Assembly: GCF_030815855.1 (NCBI RefSeq)
Contig: NZ_JAUSXG010000001.1
Span: forward strand, 248,001 to 312,000
DNA length: 64,000 nt
Source: Variovorax paradoxus
Lineage (GTDB): Bacteria; Pseudomonadota; Gammaproteobacteria; Burkholderiales; Burkholderiaceae_C
Reading direction: 5' to 3'
The number at the start of each line of letters is the position of its first letter. Position 1 is the first letter of the stretch. This document shows, in pieces, positions 1 through 8,319 of the stretch. A model generated the notes under the pieces. It saw only the letters and a program-made list of their open reading frames with translations, searched no databases and had not been told where the DNA came from. A program made the translations under genes and the position numbers.

Positions 1-174
1 GCCGATGCCGATGCCGATGCCGACGCCGACGCCGATGCCGATGCCGATGCCGACGCCGATGCGGATGCTGACGCTGACGCCGATGCGGATGCCGATGCCG
101 ATGCCGATGCCGATGCCGACGCAGACGCCGACGCAGATGCAGATGCAGATGCAGATGCAGATGCAGATGCCGAC
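1..174 (+). repeat. Hexanucleotide-like (GCN GAY) tract coding Ala-Asp
   Basis: Twenty-nine consecutive Ala-Asp codon pairs are visible and the tract begins before the window. The codons are mixed (gcc, gca, gcg, gct; gat, gac), so the amino-acid pattern is kept more strictly than the DNA pattern. The tract is followed by SDSDADGSG. Confidence 0.85.
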
Positions 175-2301
175 TCGGACTCCGATGCCGATGGCAGTGG
201 ACTCCTCAACCCGGGCGATGACCTTCTTGACGGCGCAGTCGGCTCGACAGACGACAACCTGGGCCTCGGTGGTTCTCTCAACCCGGTGCCGGGTGTGATC
301 GACAGCACGACCGACCTCGTCGACAACCTGGTGTCCCCGGTGCTCGGCGAGGACTTCACGCGCAACGATCCGAACCAGTTCGACCCGGTCGACGATTTCG
401 CCGAAACCGTTGTCGACGGCGTGGGCGGCGTGGCAAGCCCGGTCATCGATGCTCTTCTGGGCGAAGGCGCCACCGATGCGCTGGTCGACCAGGTCGACCA
501 CCTCACGGACGCACTGCAGAACGGTCTCGACAACCTCGTGGGCGACGACGGCATTCTGATCGGCGCGACCGCGGCGCTGGGTCTGGACGGCGTCCTCCAG
601 GACCTCGTTGGCGAAGGCGGCGTCATCGGCAACGTCGTCGACGGCGTGTTTGGAGATGACAGCCTGGTCACCACGCTGATGAGCGAAGACGGTCTGGTGG
701 GTGGCCTTCTCGCGGAAGACGGTGCTCTCGGCAACCTCATCGGAGAAGACAGCGCCGTCGGCGGCCTGTTGAACAACGTGCTGAGCGAAGACGGCATCGC
801 AGGCGGCCTGCTGGGCGATGACGGCTTGCTGGGCGGTGTGCTCGGCGGACCGTTGGGCGACGATGGCCTGCTGGGTGGTGTGCTCGGCGCCGATGGTTTG
901 GTGGGCGGGCTGCTGGGTGACGGCCTGGTCGGTGGTTTGCTCGGCGGAGAAGGCACCTTGGCCGGCCTGCTGGGCAGCGAAGGTCTGACCGGCGGCTTGC
1001 TGGGTCAGGAAGGAGTGGTCGACAACCTGCTCGGCGCGAATGGCGTGTTCGGCGGCCTGATCGAAGACGGTCCGCTCGGCGGCGTGCTGGGCGGCGAAGA
1101 CGGCCTGCTCGGTGGTTTGACCGATGGCGTGTTGGGCGATGACGGCCTGCTGGGCGGCGCTCTCGGCAACGAAGGCCTGGTAGGCGGCCTGCTTGGCGAA
1201 GGCGGCTTGTTGGGCAGCACGGGCCCGCTGGGCAGCATCCTGGCTGACGACGGACTTCTGAGCGGCGTGCTCGGTGACGAAGGCGTCGTCGGTGGCCTGC
1301 TGGCTGACGATGGCCTGCTTGGCGGCGTGCTCGGCGGAGATGGCCTGCTTGGCGGCTTGTTGGGCGATGAAGGCATCGTGGGCGGCCTTCTGAGTGACGA
1401 CGGTCTCGTGGGTGGCCTGCTTGGCGGCGACCTGCTCGGTGGTGACCTGCTGGGCGGCGTACTCGGCGAAGACGGCATCGTCGGCGGTCTGCTCGGCGGT
1501 GACCTTCTTGGCGGCGATCTGCTCGGTGGTGACCTCCTGGGCGGCGTGCTGGGCGAGGACGGCCTGGTCGGCAACCTGCTCGGCGGCGACCTCCTGGGTG
1601 GCGATCTGCTCGGTGGTGACCTGTTGGGTGGCGTACTCGGCGAAGACGGCCTGGTCGGCAACCTGCTTGGCGGCGACCTCCTGGGCGGTGACTTGCTCGG
1701 CGGTGACCTGCTGGGCGGTGTGCTCGGTGAAGACGGCCTGGTCGGCAACCTGCTTGGCGGCGACCTCCTCGGTGGCGAATTGCTCGGAGGCGACCTCCTG
1801 GGCGGTGACTTGCTCGGCGGTGACCTGCTTGGCGGCGTGCTCGGCGAAGACGGCGTGGTCGGCAACCTGCTCGGTGGCGACCTCCTGGGCGGCGACTTGC
1901 TCGGCGGTGATCTGCTCGGCGGGTTGGTGGGCGACGAGGGCCTCGTCGGCAGCCTGCTCGGCAACGGCGGCCTGCTGGGCGGCGTGCTGGGCGACACCAA
2001 CCCGGTTGCCAACATCCTGGACCCGGTGCTCGACGCCGCAGGCTCGGTCGGCGCGACGCTGGAGCCCGTGGTTGCTGCGGTGTCCGAGGTGGCCGAACCG
2101 GTCACCGACATCCTGGCCGGCACGGCACCCACGCTCGCGCCGGTGGTCGAAACGGTCGCCGGCCTGGTGGACACCGTGGAGCAATCCGCTCCGATCGTGA
2201 CCGATGTCGTGACCCCGATCACGAGCCTGGTCGATCAAACAGCCGGCGCCGGCAGCGTTCTGACTCCGGTCACGAACATCCTGCACGGCTTGCTGGGCTA
2301 A
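1..2301 (+). CDS. Large repetitive surface/secreted protein, 3' part only
   Basis: The frame is open from base 1, so the start lies before the window; 766 residues are visible. Residues 1-58 are 29 Ala-Asp pairs. From about residue 150 to 640 the protein is built of LLGG/DGLLGG units, with several 29-residue tandem copies (bases about 1480-1930) made of GDLLG pentads plus a GVLGEDGLVGN spacer. The C-terminus is a Val/Pro/Thr-rich tail. There are no cysteines in the repeats and no RTX nonapeptides. GDLLG resembles the A(D/N)LXX rule of pentapeptide-repeat beta-solenoids; this is an inference. The OmpA-domain and type I secretion genes that follow suggest an exported adhesin or matrix protein. 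Very acidic composition fits an extracellular protein. Function is not established by the sequence. Confidence 0.75.
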   Translation, partial: ADADADADADADADADADADADADADADADADADADADADADADADADADADADADADSDSDADGSGLLNPGDDLLDGAVGSTDDNLGLGGSLNPVPGVIDSTTDLVDNLVSPVLGEDFTRNDPNQFDPVDDFAETVVDGVGGVASPVIDALLGEGATDALVDQVDHLTDALQNGLDNLVGDDGILIGATAALGLDGVLQDLVGEGGVIGNVVDGVFGDDSLVTTLMSEDGLVGGLLAEDGALGNLIGEDSAVGGLLNNVLSEDGIAGGLLGDDGLLGGVLGGPLGDDGLLGGVLGADGLVGGLLGDGLVGGLLGGEGTLAGLLGSEGLTGGLLGQEGVVDNLLGANGVFGGLIEDGPLGGVLGGEDGLLGGLTDGVLGDDGLLGGALGNEGLVGGLLGEGGLLGSTGPLGSILADDGLLSGVLGDEGVVGGLLADDGLLGGVLGGDGLLGGLLGDEGIVGGLLSDDGLVGGLLGGDLLGGDLLGGVLGEDGIVGGLLGGDLLGGDLLGGDLLGGVLGEDGLVGNLLGGDLLGGDLLGGDLLGGVLGEDGLVGNLLGGDLLGGDLLGGDLLGGVLGEDGLVGNLLGGDLLGGELLGGDLLGGDLLGGDLLGGVLGEDGVVGNLLGGDLLGGDLLGGDLLGGLVGDEGLVGSLLGNGGLLGGVLGDTNPVANILDPVLDAAGSVGATLEPVVAAVSEVAEPVTDILAGTAPTLAPVVETVAGLVDTVEQSAPIVTDVVTPITSLVDQTAGAGSVLTPVTNILHGLLG
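1480..1930 (+). repeat. In-frame tandem repeat of about 87 bp
   Basis: Several near-identical copies of a 29-codon unit (LLGGD three times, then LLGGVLGEDGLVGN) lie head to tail inside the repetitive protein gene. One copy (about 1755-1840) has two additional LLGGD-like pentads, so the array varies in pentad number, as expected from slippage or recombination. Synonymous differences between copies show the array is not of very recent origin. Confidence 0.8.
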
Positions 2302-2345
2302 GGAACAAGGGCAGCAGCAGGAGAAGAAAGAAAAAACGAAAGCAA

Positions 2346-2370
2346 GGGGCAGGCCTCGCCGGCCTGCCCC
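2346..2370 (+). terminator. GC-rich hairpin between the repetitive gene and the lipoprotein gene
   Basis: A perfect 10-bp stem (GGGGCAGGCC / GGCCTGCCCC) with a 5-base loop lies 45 bases after the repetitive gene and just before the lipoprotein gene. No T-run follows, so it may be a partial terminator, an attenuator or an mRNA 3'-end stabiliser rather than a full intrinsic terminator. Confidence 0.5.
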
Positions 2371-2388
2371 GCGCGAAAAGGACCGAAC

Positions 2389-2892
2389 ATGAAAAACACC
2401 TCCCGGATACTGGCCGTCGTCGCGCTCGGGGCAAGCCTTGCCGCCTGCGGAACAGGGCCCAAGAGCGGACGCGAAGACGCGACGTACTACTACTCGAACA
2501 AGGCCGTCCCGGTCGCGAAGGTGGAGCCGCCTCCGCCCGCGCCGCCGGTGCAGGACAGCCCCGCCGCAGCGAAGATCGTGTACTTCGACTTCGACAGATA
2601 CGACGTCAAGCCGCAGTACCGCAGCATCGTGGAAGCGCATGCGGGCTTTCTCAGGAACCGTCCTGCCAGCAAGGTGGTGATCGAGGGCCACACCGACTCG
2701 CGCGGCGGCCGCGAATACAACCTGGCGCTGGGCCAGCGCCGCGCCGAATCCGTGCAGCGCGCGCTCACGCAGCTCGGCGTGCAGGCCGAGCGCATCGAGG
2801 CCGTGAGTTGGGGCATCGAAAAGCCCGCGTCCCCTGAAACCACCGAGGAGGGCTATCAGCTCAATCGCCGAGCCGAGTTCAGCTACCGCTGA
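2389..2892 (+). CDS. OmpA-family (Pal-like) lipoprotein
   Basis: 167 residues. It starts with a lipoprotein signal peptide ending in the lipobox LAAC, so it should be lipid-anchored at Cys20. A proline-rich linker (residues 45-57) leads to a C-terminal OmpA domain with the peptidoglycan-binding pattern VYFDFDRYDV ... EGHTDSRGGREYN ... LGQRRAESV ... NRRAEF. It probably tethers the outer membrane to peptidoglycan. It sits between the repetitive exported protein and the MurF-like fusion, so it may anchor that export machinery or its cargo at the cell wall. The start has an AAAAGGA-type ribosome site eight bases upstream. Confidence 0.85.
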   Translation: MKNTSRILAVVALGASLAACGTGPKSGREDATYYYSNKAVPVAKVEPPPPAPPVQDSPAAAKIVYFDFDRYDVKPQYRSIVEAHAGFLRNRPASKVVIEGHTDSRGGREYNLALGQRRAESVQRALTQLGVQAERIEAVSWGIEKPASPETTEEGYQLNRRAEFSYR

Positions 2893-2999
2893 AATCCGGA
2901 GAACCGCGATGCCTTCGAGGGAAGCTTTCGGTCCGCCACGTCAAGGAAGCGAGAGCAGATGACGGGCGCGATCGGTCTCCCGTCTTCGATCGAGGCCGA

Positions 3000-5900
3000 A
3001 TGATGTCCTTCTCCGACCAGCTCCACGCCTGCCACGAGCGCCTGGTCTCGGTGTGCGCGGCGCTGCCGGCGCCTTATCCGGCGTTCACGCTTTTCTTCTC
3101 GGTCAGCGACGGGTCGCAGCGCGCGCACGTGGTGCACGCGCGCGCGGCCGAATTCGAGACCGCGTGGCGCGAAGGTGCCGAAACCGTCGCGCGCTGGGTG
3201 TGCGAAAACGGCATCGCCTCGCCCTGGCTGCGCATCGACTGGGTCGAAGGCGCCAGCCCGATCGACTGGGCCCAGTTCAAGGCCCAGCTCGCGGCCGTCA
3301 AGCGCAACTACTTCCGTCTCGGACTGGCCTTCGACAAGGACTTCGAGACGGCATTCACCGAGCAGGAGCTCAACGCCAACGCCATGCTGTATGGCGATTC
3401 GAGCGTTGCGCATGCGGTGGTGAACACGCGCAACTTCGAGGTCTACGGCCAGGCGCGCTTCGCCCGCGCGCTCACGTTCGATCTGCCGGCCGACCGGCCG
3501 GTCTATTTGCTCGCGACGGTGGGCGTTTTCTGCCAGCCCGACGGCGTCGTGCACAAGCTCGTGGGAACGGGGCTCGACGCCGGGCGGCGCCAGGCCCCCG
3601 CGCTCAATCCGCAGTCGGCGCTCGACCTCGTGCGCAGCGGCGCGTCCTATCTCGCGCGACAGGTCCAGGGCGACGGGCTCTTCGTCTACGGCTACTTTCC
3701 GTGCTTCGACAGCCGCATTCCGACCTACGATGCGACCCGTCACGCGCGCGTGCTTCACGCCATGATCGAGGCATGGGAGCTCACACGCGACGACACGCTG
3801 CGTTCTGCCATCGATCGCGCGCTCGACCATCTTGCGAACGGCTTCATACGGGACCGCAAGCTCGCCGACGGCAGCGAAGCCGCCTTCCTCGTCGATGAAG
3901 ATGAAGAGATCAAGCTGAGCGGCAATGCGGCCTGCGTGCTCGCATGGGTGAAGTATTGCGAGGCAACAGACACACGCGAATGGTTGCCGCTGCTCGAAAA
4001 GCTGGCGCTGGGCATCGTGTCGATGCAGGACGCCGGCACGGGCCGCTTCAACCACGTGCTGCATGCCGCCGATCTGACGGTCAAGCAGGCCTCGAGCGCC
4101 ATCTACTTCGATGGCGAGGCGGCCCTGGGCCTGATGCGGTTGTATGGCCTCACGCGCGATGCGCGATGGCTTGCCGCGGTCGAGAAGGCGTTCGAGCATT
4201 TCATCGCAAGCCAGCACTGGCAGGCGCACGACCATGGGTTGAGCTGCTGCGTCAACGAGCTCACGCGCTGGAGCCCGCAGGAAAAGTACTTTCGCTTCGG
4301 GCTGCAGAACGTGGCCGGCTACCTGGACTTCGTGCTCGACCGCAAGACCACGCTACCGACGTTGCTCGAGCTCATGCTGGCCGCGCAGCAGATGCTCCAG
4401 CGGCTCGAGGGCATGCCCGCCATGCGGCACCTGCTCGACGAGCTCGACACCGAAAAGTTCTACCGCGCGCTCGAGTACCGCGCCCATTACCTGCTCAACG
4501 GCTTCTTCTGGCCCGAGATGGCGATGTACTTCCGGCGGCCGTCCGTCGTCGCGGGCTCGTTCTTCGTCCGGCATCACGCATTCCGCGTGCGCGTCGACGA
4601 CGTGGCTCAATATGTGTCGGGATTCGTGGCCTACCACCGCTACCTGCTGGAGCGCCGCGCCGTGCCCGGCGCCGGCAACGGCCACGCGAGGGATGAGGGC
4701 GCCCTCTGGACCGCGATCGACATGGCACGCGTAACCGGCGGCGATTGGGTCGTCAAACCGGAAGACGGCTGGCGCGCCACCGGCGTGACGCAGCGCTCTT
4801 TTCTGCGCAAGGGCCGCGTGGTGTTCGAGCACCAGGCGCGCCCTTCGAAGACCGCGCTGGCCGCCGTGGCGCTCAAAGGCGTCTTGCAGCCGGCAGCCGC
4901 CGTGCTGTGCACCGACCCCGCACCGCACCTGGACAAGCGCGTGCCCGTGCTCCAGGTGTCCGACGTGCTGCAGGCCGTGCTGGAACTGGGCATGCATGCG
5001 CGCACCGAGTTCGGCGGGCGTGTGTGCGCCGTGCTGGGCAGCGGCACCGGCAGCAGCACCGTGGCCGCGATGCTCGCCGACGCGTTGGCCGTCTGGGGTG
5101 AGGTGGGCCGGCCCGAAGGCAACGTCAGCCTGCCTTCGGGCATTGCCTGGAACCTGACCTGCATGCCGCGACACGCGGCCTACTGGGTGCTGGAGATGGG
5201 CTCACCGCACATGCTGGCTTCGGCGCAACTGGTGCGTCCGATGCTGGCCGTGGTGACGGGGCTTTCGGCCGCTTCGCTGAAACACCGCGGGCCGTCCGAA
5301 GCGGCCGCGCGCCTGGACAGCCGCGTCTTCGAAGGCATGGCGCCGGGCGACAGCGCCGTTCTGAACCGCGACATTCCCGAGTTCGCGACCTTCGCCGAAG
5401 CCGCCATGGCGCACCAGCTCCACATCGTGACCTATGGCGAGCACAAGGACGCCGATGTGCGGCTGCTCGCGTTCGACCACGGCGAAGTGCAGGCATTGGT
5501 ACTCGGCGAGCCGTTTCAGCTCAGGCTCAACGCACCGGGCCGCCACATGGGGGCAAGCGCCGTGGCCGCGCTCGCGGCGCTGCAGGCCATGCGCCTCAAG
5601 CTGGCCACCGCGGTGGAGCCCTTTGCGCGTTTCGAGCCACCGGGCGGGCGTGGTGCGCTGCACACCATTCACATCGGCGGCGGCAGCTTCAAGCTGATCG
5701 ACGAAACCTACGACGCCAACCCGAGTTCGATGCGCGCCGCGCTCGAGCTGCTGTCGCAGGCCCCGTGCGAACCGGCGCGGCGCGTGGCGATCCTCGGCGA
5801 CATGCAGGAGCTTGGCCCCGCCGCACAACGGCATCACCTCGACCTGGAGCCCGAGCTGCTCGCTTCGCAGCCCGACCGCGTGCTGCTGTGCGGCCCGCTC

Positions 5901-6077
5901 ATGCGGGCGCTGCACGCACGCATCCGTACCAAGGTCCGGTCGCACTGGTTCGTCGATGTGTCCGATCTGTCGACCGCGCTTGGCGGCCTGCTGCAGCCGG
6001 GCGACTGGGTGCTGGCCAAGAGTTCCGCGGGCGTCGGCCTGTCCCGGCTGGCCCGGGTTTTGAAAGCACTGCCATGA
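3000..6077 (+). CDS. Fusion of a toroid-like region to a degenerate MurF-like ligase domain
   Basis: 1025 residues, about twice the length of MurF. Residues about 190-560 look like an alpha/alpha-toroid of the epimerase/glycosidase kind (for example SIYFDGEAALGLMRLYGL and CCVNELTRWSPQEKYF). Residues about 670-1025 follow MurF: central domain, then DETYDANPSSMRAALELL and ILGDMQELG, which match the well-kept C-terminal motifs of MurF. The P-loop, however, reads GSGTGSST with no lysine, and the position of the carbamylated lysine appears to be lost. So ATP-dependent ligation is doubtful. It lies between the OmpA-domain lipoprotein and the type I secretion genes. Its role may be cell-envelope modification or coupling secretion to the wall; this is inference. 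The start is ATG at 3000 with a second ATG directly after. Confidence 0.75.
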   Translation: MMSFSDQLHACHERLVSVCAALPAPYPAFTLFFSVSDGSQRAHVVHARAAEFETAWREGAETVARWVCENGIASPWLRIDWVEGASPIDWAQFKAQLAAVKRNYFRLGLAFDKDFETAFTEQELNANAMLYGDSSVAHAVVNTRNFEVYGQARFARALTFDLPADRPVYLLATVGVFCQPDGVVHKLVGTGLDAGRRQAPALNPQSALDLVRSGASYLARQVQGDGLFVYGYFPCFDSRIPTYDATRHARVLHAMIEAWELTRDDTLRSAIDRALDHLANGFIRDRKLADGSEAAFLVDEDEEIKLSGNAACVLAWVKYCEATDTREWLPLLEKLALGIVSMQDAGTGRFNHVLHAADLTVKQASSAIYFDGEAALGLMRLYGLTRDARWLAAVEKAFEHFIASQHWQAHDHGLSCCVNELTRWSPQEKYFRFGLQNVAGYLDFVLDRKTTLPTLLELMLAAQQMLQRLEGMPAMRHLLDELDTEKFYRALEYRAHYLLNGFFWPEMAMYFRRPSVVAGSFFVRHHAFRVRVDDVAQYVSGFVAYHRYLLERRAVPGAGNGHARDEGALWTAIDMARVTGGDWVVKPEDGWRATGVTQRSFLRKGRVVFEHQARPSKTALAAVALKGVLQPAAAVLCTDPAPHLDKRVPVLQVSDVLQAVLELGMHARTEFGGRVCAVLGSGTGSSTVAAMLADALAVWGEVGRPEGNVSLPSGIAWNLTCMPRHAAYWVLEMGSPHMLASAQLVRPMLAVVTGLSAASLKHRGPSEAAARLDSRVFEGMAPGDSAVLNRDIPEFATFAEAAMAHQLHIVTYGEHKDADVRLLAFDHGEVQALVLGEPFQLRLNAPGRHMGASAVAALAALQAMRLKLATAVEPFARFEPPGGRGALHTIHIGGGSFKLIDETYDANPSSMRAALELLSQAPCEPARRVAILGDMQELGPAAQRHHLDLEPELLASQPDRVLLCGPLMRALHARIRTKVRSHWFVDVSDLSTALGGLLQPGDWVLAKSSAGVGLSRLARVLKALP

Positions 6078-6367
6078 AATTCAGCGCGTATGTGTCACTG
6101 CCCATTCAACGCCATGCGGCCGAGGCGGCGCCCGCCCGCCGCTGGTGGCTCGGCTGGCTGCAGCTGCTCGGCGCGTGGCTTCTTTGCATGTTGCTGTGCG
6201 CCAACATCGCGCTCGTACTGTCCAAGGGGCTGCCCATGGATGACGCTCGTGCTGGAGCCAGAAAACCCACAGGCTGCGTGGCCGCCGCAGGCCTGCTGAA
6301 GCCTGTCGCGGCCCTCGACGGAACGGCACCTCCAGAGTCCGCGCCGGCGCCGCGATGCCATGGGTAG
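6074..6367 (+). CDS. Small single-pass membrane protein of the export operon
   Basis: 97 residues. The ATG overlaps the stop of the MurF-like gene in an ATGA, which points to translational coupling and supports that it is a real gene. Residues about 22-52 (RRWWLGWLQLLGAWLL and on) form one hydrophobic segment preceded by arginines, so the short N-terminus should face the cytoplasm. The C-terminal half is Ala/Pro-rich and shows no motif. I do not recognise the family. Position suggests an accessory subunit of the MurF-like or secretion complex. Confidence 0.55.
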   Translation: MKFSAYVSLPIQRHAAEAAPARRWWLGWLQLLGAWLLCMLLCANIALVLSKGLPMDDARAGARKPTGCVAAAGLLKPVAALDGTAPPESAPAPRCHG

Positions 6368-6374
6368 ATTTCGC

Positions 6375-6402
6375 TTGTAACAACAGGGTAACAGTTGATA
6401 AT
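6375..6402 (+). promoter_or_regulatory. Candidate sigma70 promoter for the type I secretion genes
   Basis: TTGTAA (6375-6380) and GATAAT (6397-6402) are separated by 16 bases in an AT-rich patch that stands out from its surroundings. The start codon of the ABC gene is 39 bases further on. It would allow the secretion genes to be expressed apart from the upstream genes. Confidence 0.45.
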
Positions 6403-6440
6403 CATCGAGGCGTCACTGCCCGACGGATCGGCCATTTCCC

Positions 6441-8285
6441 ATGATCAAGTTTCTCTTGCCCAGCCAGCTGGTTGCCGATGCGCCCGAAGAGCCGGGCGCG
6501 AGTCCGTATGCAGCTGCGCTGAACAAGGCCTTTCGCGAGGCGTACCCGCTGGTCAAGAGCGCGGCCTGGCGCTCGCTGCCGATCAGCCTCTTCGGCTTGC
6601 TGCCGTCGATCTTCCTGCTTCAGGTCTACGACCGCGTGCTCTCGCGCAGCGGCATCTCGACACTCGCCGCCCTGGTGAGCGGCATCCTGTTCTTTCTGTG
6701 CATCGAGTTCTGGCTGCGTTCGCGGCGCTCGCGCCTGCTGCGCAATGCGGGCGCCATCATCGATCATGGGGTGTCGGGTGCGCTGCTGCATTCGATGCTG
6801 AGCCGTCCGTTGCGCGCGCTCGAAGCGCGGCCGGCCTCGATCTGGCACCAGTTCTTTCGCGACGTGGCGTCGGTGCGCGGCACGGTCACGGGCGGGCTGG
6901 CGCAATCGATCTTCGACTTGCCGATGGCGGTCTTCGCGCTGGCGGTGATCGGCATCGTCGCCTTGCCGGTGTTGCCGGTGGTGGTGCTGTTCCTTGGCGT
7001 CATGGCCTTCCTGGCCTGGTGGTGGGCCGACGAAGTGCGCACCGGCCGGGTCGAGGAAGTGCAGCGCGGCCGCGGCCTCGACCGCATGACTTCGGAGATC
7101 TGCAACGCGCGCGAAACGCTCAAGACGCAGTCGAACGACGGCCCCACGGTCGAGATGTGGCGCCAGACCTACAACGCCTGGCTGAGCGAGAGCTTCAGCA
7201 AGAACGGCCAGATCGAGTCCGCGCGCGACGGCACCACCGTGCTGTTGACCGTCTTCTCGGTCGTCGTGGTGTCGGTGGGCGCGGTATCCGTGATGGAGCA
7301 GTGGATGACGGTCGGCGGGCTCGTGGCCTCGAACATGCTGGCCCTCAAGGCACTGCAGCCGGTGGCCGGCCTGGTCTCGAGCTGGCGTTCGCTGGCCGCC
7401 GCGAAGGAAGCGGCGAAGCGGCTCGAAAAAGTGCTTGCCGAACCGGTCGAAAAGCCGCCGAGCGGCATGGCGCTGCCGCAGCCGCTCGGCCGCGTGACGC
7501 TCAAGGACGTGAGCTTCAGCTTCTCGGAAGCCGCGCAGAAGCCAGTGCTCGAAAACGTCGACCTCGACATCGGGCCGGGCGGGCTGCATGTGATCGTCGG
7601 GCGCAACGGCGCCGGCAAGTCGACGCTGGTCAAGCTGCTGTCGGGCCTGTACACGCCCACGCGCGGCGTCATCAGCATCGGCGAGTACGACCTGTCGCAG
7701 TTCGGCCGCGAAGAGCTCTCGCGCTGGATCAGCTATCTCTCGCAAGAGGTCTACTGGTTCGGCGGCCCGCTGATCGACACCATGCGCCGCACGGCTCCGG
7801 GGCAGAGCGACGAGCAGGTGGTGGCGGCCTGCAAGCTCTCGGGCGCGCACGACTTCATCTCGAAGCTGACCGATGGCTATCGCACCGTGGTCGGCGAAGG
7901 CGGCACCGGCTTTTCGGTGGGCGAGCGGCGCAAGCTCGCGCTGGCCATGAGCTTCCTTCGCAAGCCCTCGGTGCTGGTGCTCGACGAGCCGAGCAACGAC
8001 CTCGACTTCCAGAGCGAGCGCACGCTGCTCGCCACGCTGCTCGCGGTGGCCAAGGTGCGCACCGTGGTGGTGGTGACGCATTCGCTGCGCATCGTATCGG
8101 CCGCCACGGTGGTCTATCACGTCACGGGGCAGGGCAATGTCGAACAGGGAACGGCCGCCGTGATGGTGCCGAAGCTTTTCGGGGTGAAGAAGGCGCTGGT
8201 GGCGCTGACCGATCCGGCCGCGGGAGACGGCGACGCCGATGCGCACTCGCAGGGCGCCGCCGCGGCGAACCGTTCCATGGCTTGA
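6441..8285 (+). CDS. Type I secretion system permease/ATPase
   Basis: 614 residues, the size of PrtD/HasD-type exporters without an N-terminal peptidase domain. Residues about 50-330 form the transmembrane domain. The nucleotide-binding domain follows: Walker A GRNGAGKST (about 386), Walker B VLVLDEPSNDLD (about 512) and the H-loop VVVTHS. The ABC signature reads FSVGE rather than LSGGQ, an unusual departure with Val in place of the first Gly. It would drive export of a type I substrate, most likely the repetitive protein upstream. It forms an operon with the adaptor and channel genes that follow. Confidence 0.92.
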   Translation: MIKFLLPSQLVADAPEEPGASPYAAALNKAFREAYPLVKSAAWRSLPISLFGLLPSIFLLQVYDRVLSRSGISTLAALVSGILFFLCIEFWLRSRRSRLLRNAGAIIDHGVSGALLHSMLSRPLRALEARPASIWHQFFRDVASVRGTVTGGLAQSIFDLPMAVFALAVIGIVALPVLPVVVLFLGVMAFLAWWWADEVRTGRVEEVQRGRGLDRMTSEICNARETLKTQSNDGPTVEMWRQTYNAWLSESFSKNGQIESARDGTTVLLTVFSVVVVSVGAVSVMEQWMTVGGLVASNMLALKALQPVAGLVSSWRSLAAAKEAAKRLEKVLAEPVEKPPSGMALPQPLGRVTLKDVSFSFSEAAQKPVLENVDLDIGPGGLHVIVGRNGAGKSTLVKLLSGLYTPTRGVISIGEYDLSQFGREELSRWISYLSQEVYWFGGPLIDTMRRTAPGQSDEQVVAACKLSGAHDFISKLTDGYRTVVGEGGTGFSVGERRKLALAMSFLRKPSVLVLDEPSNDLDFQSERTLLATLLAVAKVRTVVVVTHSLRIVSAATVVYHVTGQGNVEQGTAAVMVPKLFGVKKALVALTDPAAGDGDADAHSQGAAAANRSMA

Positions 8286-8319
8286 GCCAGTCGATCAAAG
8301 AGCAAACAGGGACCGCGAC

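Noticed and set aside
1480..1930. Regular 87-bp repeats that could suggest a CRISPR-like array
   Set aside because: They are in frame within one protein, have no unique spacers and encode LLGGD pentads.
1005..2222. Long minus-strand frame of 405 codons opposite the repetitive gene
   Set aside because: It is a Ser/Pro-rich antisense product of the repeat array with no ribosome site or motif.
2883..4235. Minus-strand frame of 450 codons opposite the MurF-like gene
   Set aside because: No motif, composition typical of an antisense frame, and it overlaps the lipoprotein end.
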